Shown here: one piece after another, positions 5,927-5,966 of the stretch | Numbering within the stretch: the first letter of the stretch is position 1 | Layout of the letters: each line of letters opens with the position of its first letter | Assembly: GCA_020047775.1 (NCBI GenBank) | Contig: JAIFNK010000224.1 | Location: 1 to 5,966 of the forward strand | From: Akkermansia sp. | GTDB taxonomy: Bacteria; Verrucomicrobiota; Verrucomicrobiia; Verrucomicrobiales; Akkermansiaceae | Reading direction: 5' to 3' | Length of the DNA stretch: 5,966 bases | Notes under the pieces: generated by a model | Database searches by the model: none | Told to the model about the DNA's origin: nothing | The model's input: the letters and a program-made list of their open reading frames with translations, nothing else | Program-made: the position numbers and the translations under genes

Positions 5927-5966
5927 ATGCGCATCCGGAAAAAGCCACTCGCACTCGTTGTTCTAG
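5927..5966 (+). CDS. Possible start of an exported protein, cut by window edge
   Basis: An ATG at 5927 opens a frame of 13 codons to the edge, MRIRKKPLALVVL. Four basic residues followed by a hydrophobic run is the usual beginning of a signal peptide or membrane anchor. It begins 11 bp after the inverted-repeat element. No clear Shine-Dalgarno is seen, and too little is visible to name a family. It may be a chance frame. Confidence 0.35.
   Translation, partial: MRIRKKPLALVVL

Noticed and set aside
5548..5934. 128-residue minus-strand protein as an intact gene
   Set aside because: Only the last 50 residues are protein-like; the rest is antisense of a duplicated nrdJ tail and an inverted-repeat element.

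Overview
The window reads as GC-rich bacterial chromosome. My tentative placement is Verrucomicrobiota or a close PVC relative. This rests on the style of the class II ribonucleotide reductase, the lack of Shine-Dalgarno sequences before two of the main genes, and a palindromic 'GGACA-N4-TGTCC' repeat that I associate from memory with verrucomicrobial intergenic DNA. No rRNA or other marker is present to confirm it.

Layout. (1) 1-1095, minus strand: a nitronate monooxygenase / 2-nitropropane dioxygenase-type flavoprotein, open for 365 codons and running off the left edge. (2) 1096-1472: a divergent intergenic region with an AT-rich patch and one imperfect palindrome. (3) 1473-4481, plus strand: a complete 1002-residue adenosylcobalamin-dependent (class II) ribonucleotide reductase, nrdJ, with all catalytic residues, a TSCPD domain and a cysteine-rich tail. 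(4) 4482-4780: a 300-bp non-coding stretch packed with perfect inverted repeats. (5) 4781-5480, plus strand: a type II toxin-antitoxin operon, Phd/YefM-type antitoxin plus PIN-domain (VapC-like) ribonuclease. It has twin palindromic operators over what looks like a leaderless promoter, and the two genes overlap by ATGA. (6) 5548-5700, minus strand: only the last 50 codons of a Gfo/Idh/MocA-family oxidoreductase. (7) 5701-5788: a second copy of the last 25 codons, stop and 3' flank of nrdJ. (8) 5801-5915: a MITE/BIME-like element with 27-bp terminal inverted repeats. (9) 5927 to the edge: a possible start of an exported protein.

The most notable observation is the pair of 88-bp direct repeats (4403-4490 and 5701-5788; 69 bp identical, 85/88 overall). 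Both lie in the same orientation and bound a 1298-bp unit that holds the hairpin cluster, the toxin-antitoxin operon and the truncated oxidoreductase. This looks like a small element that inserted at the 3' end of nrdJ while restoring the coding sequence, as integrative elements do at gene or tRNA 3' ends. No integrase or transposase is visible, so the mechanism is unknown. A recombination scar or an assembly chimera remains possible.

Functionally, nrdJ supplies dNTPs with B12 as radical source, the divergent flavoenzyme is probably a detoxification or redox enzyme, and the toxin-antitoxin pair is a self-regulating accessory module apparently unrelated to either.
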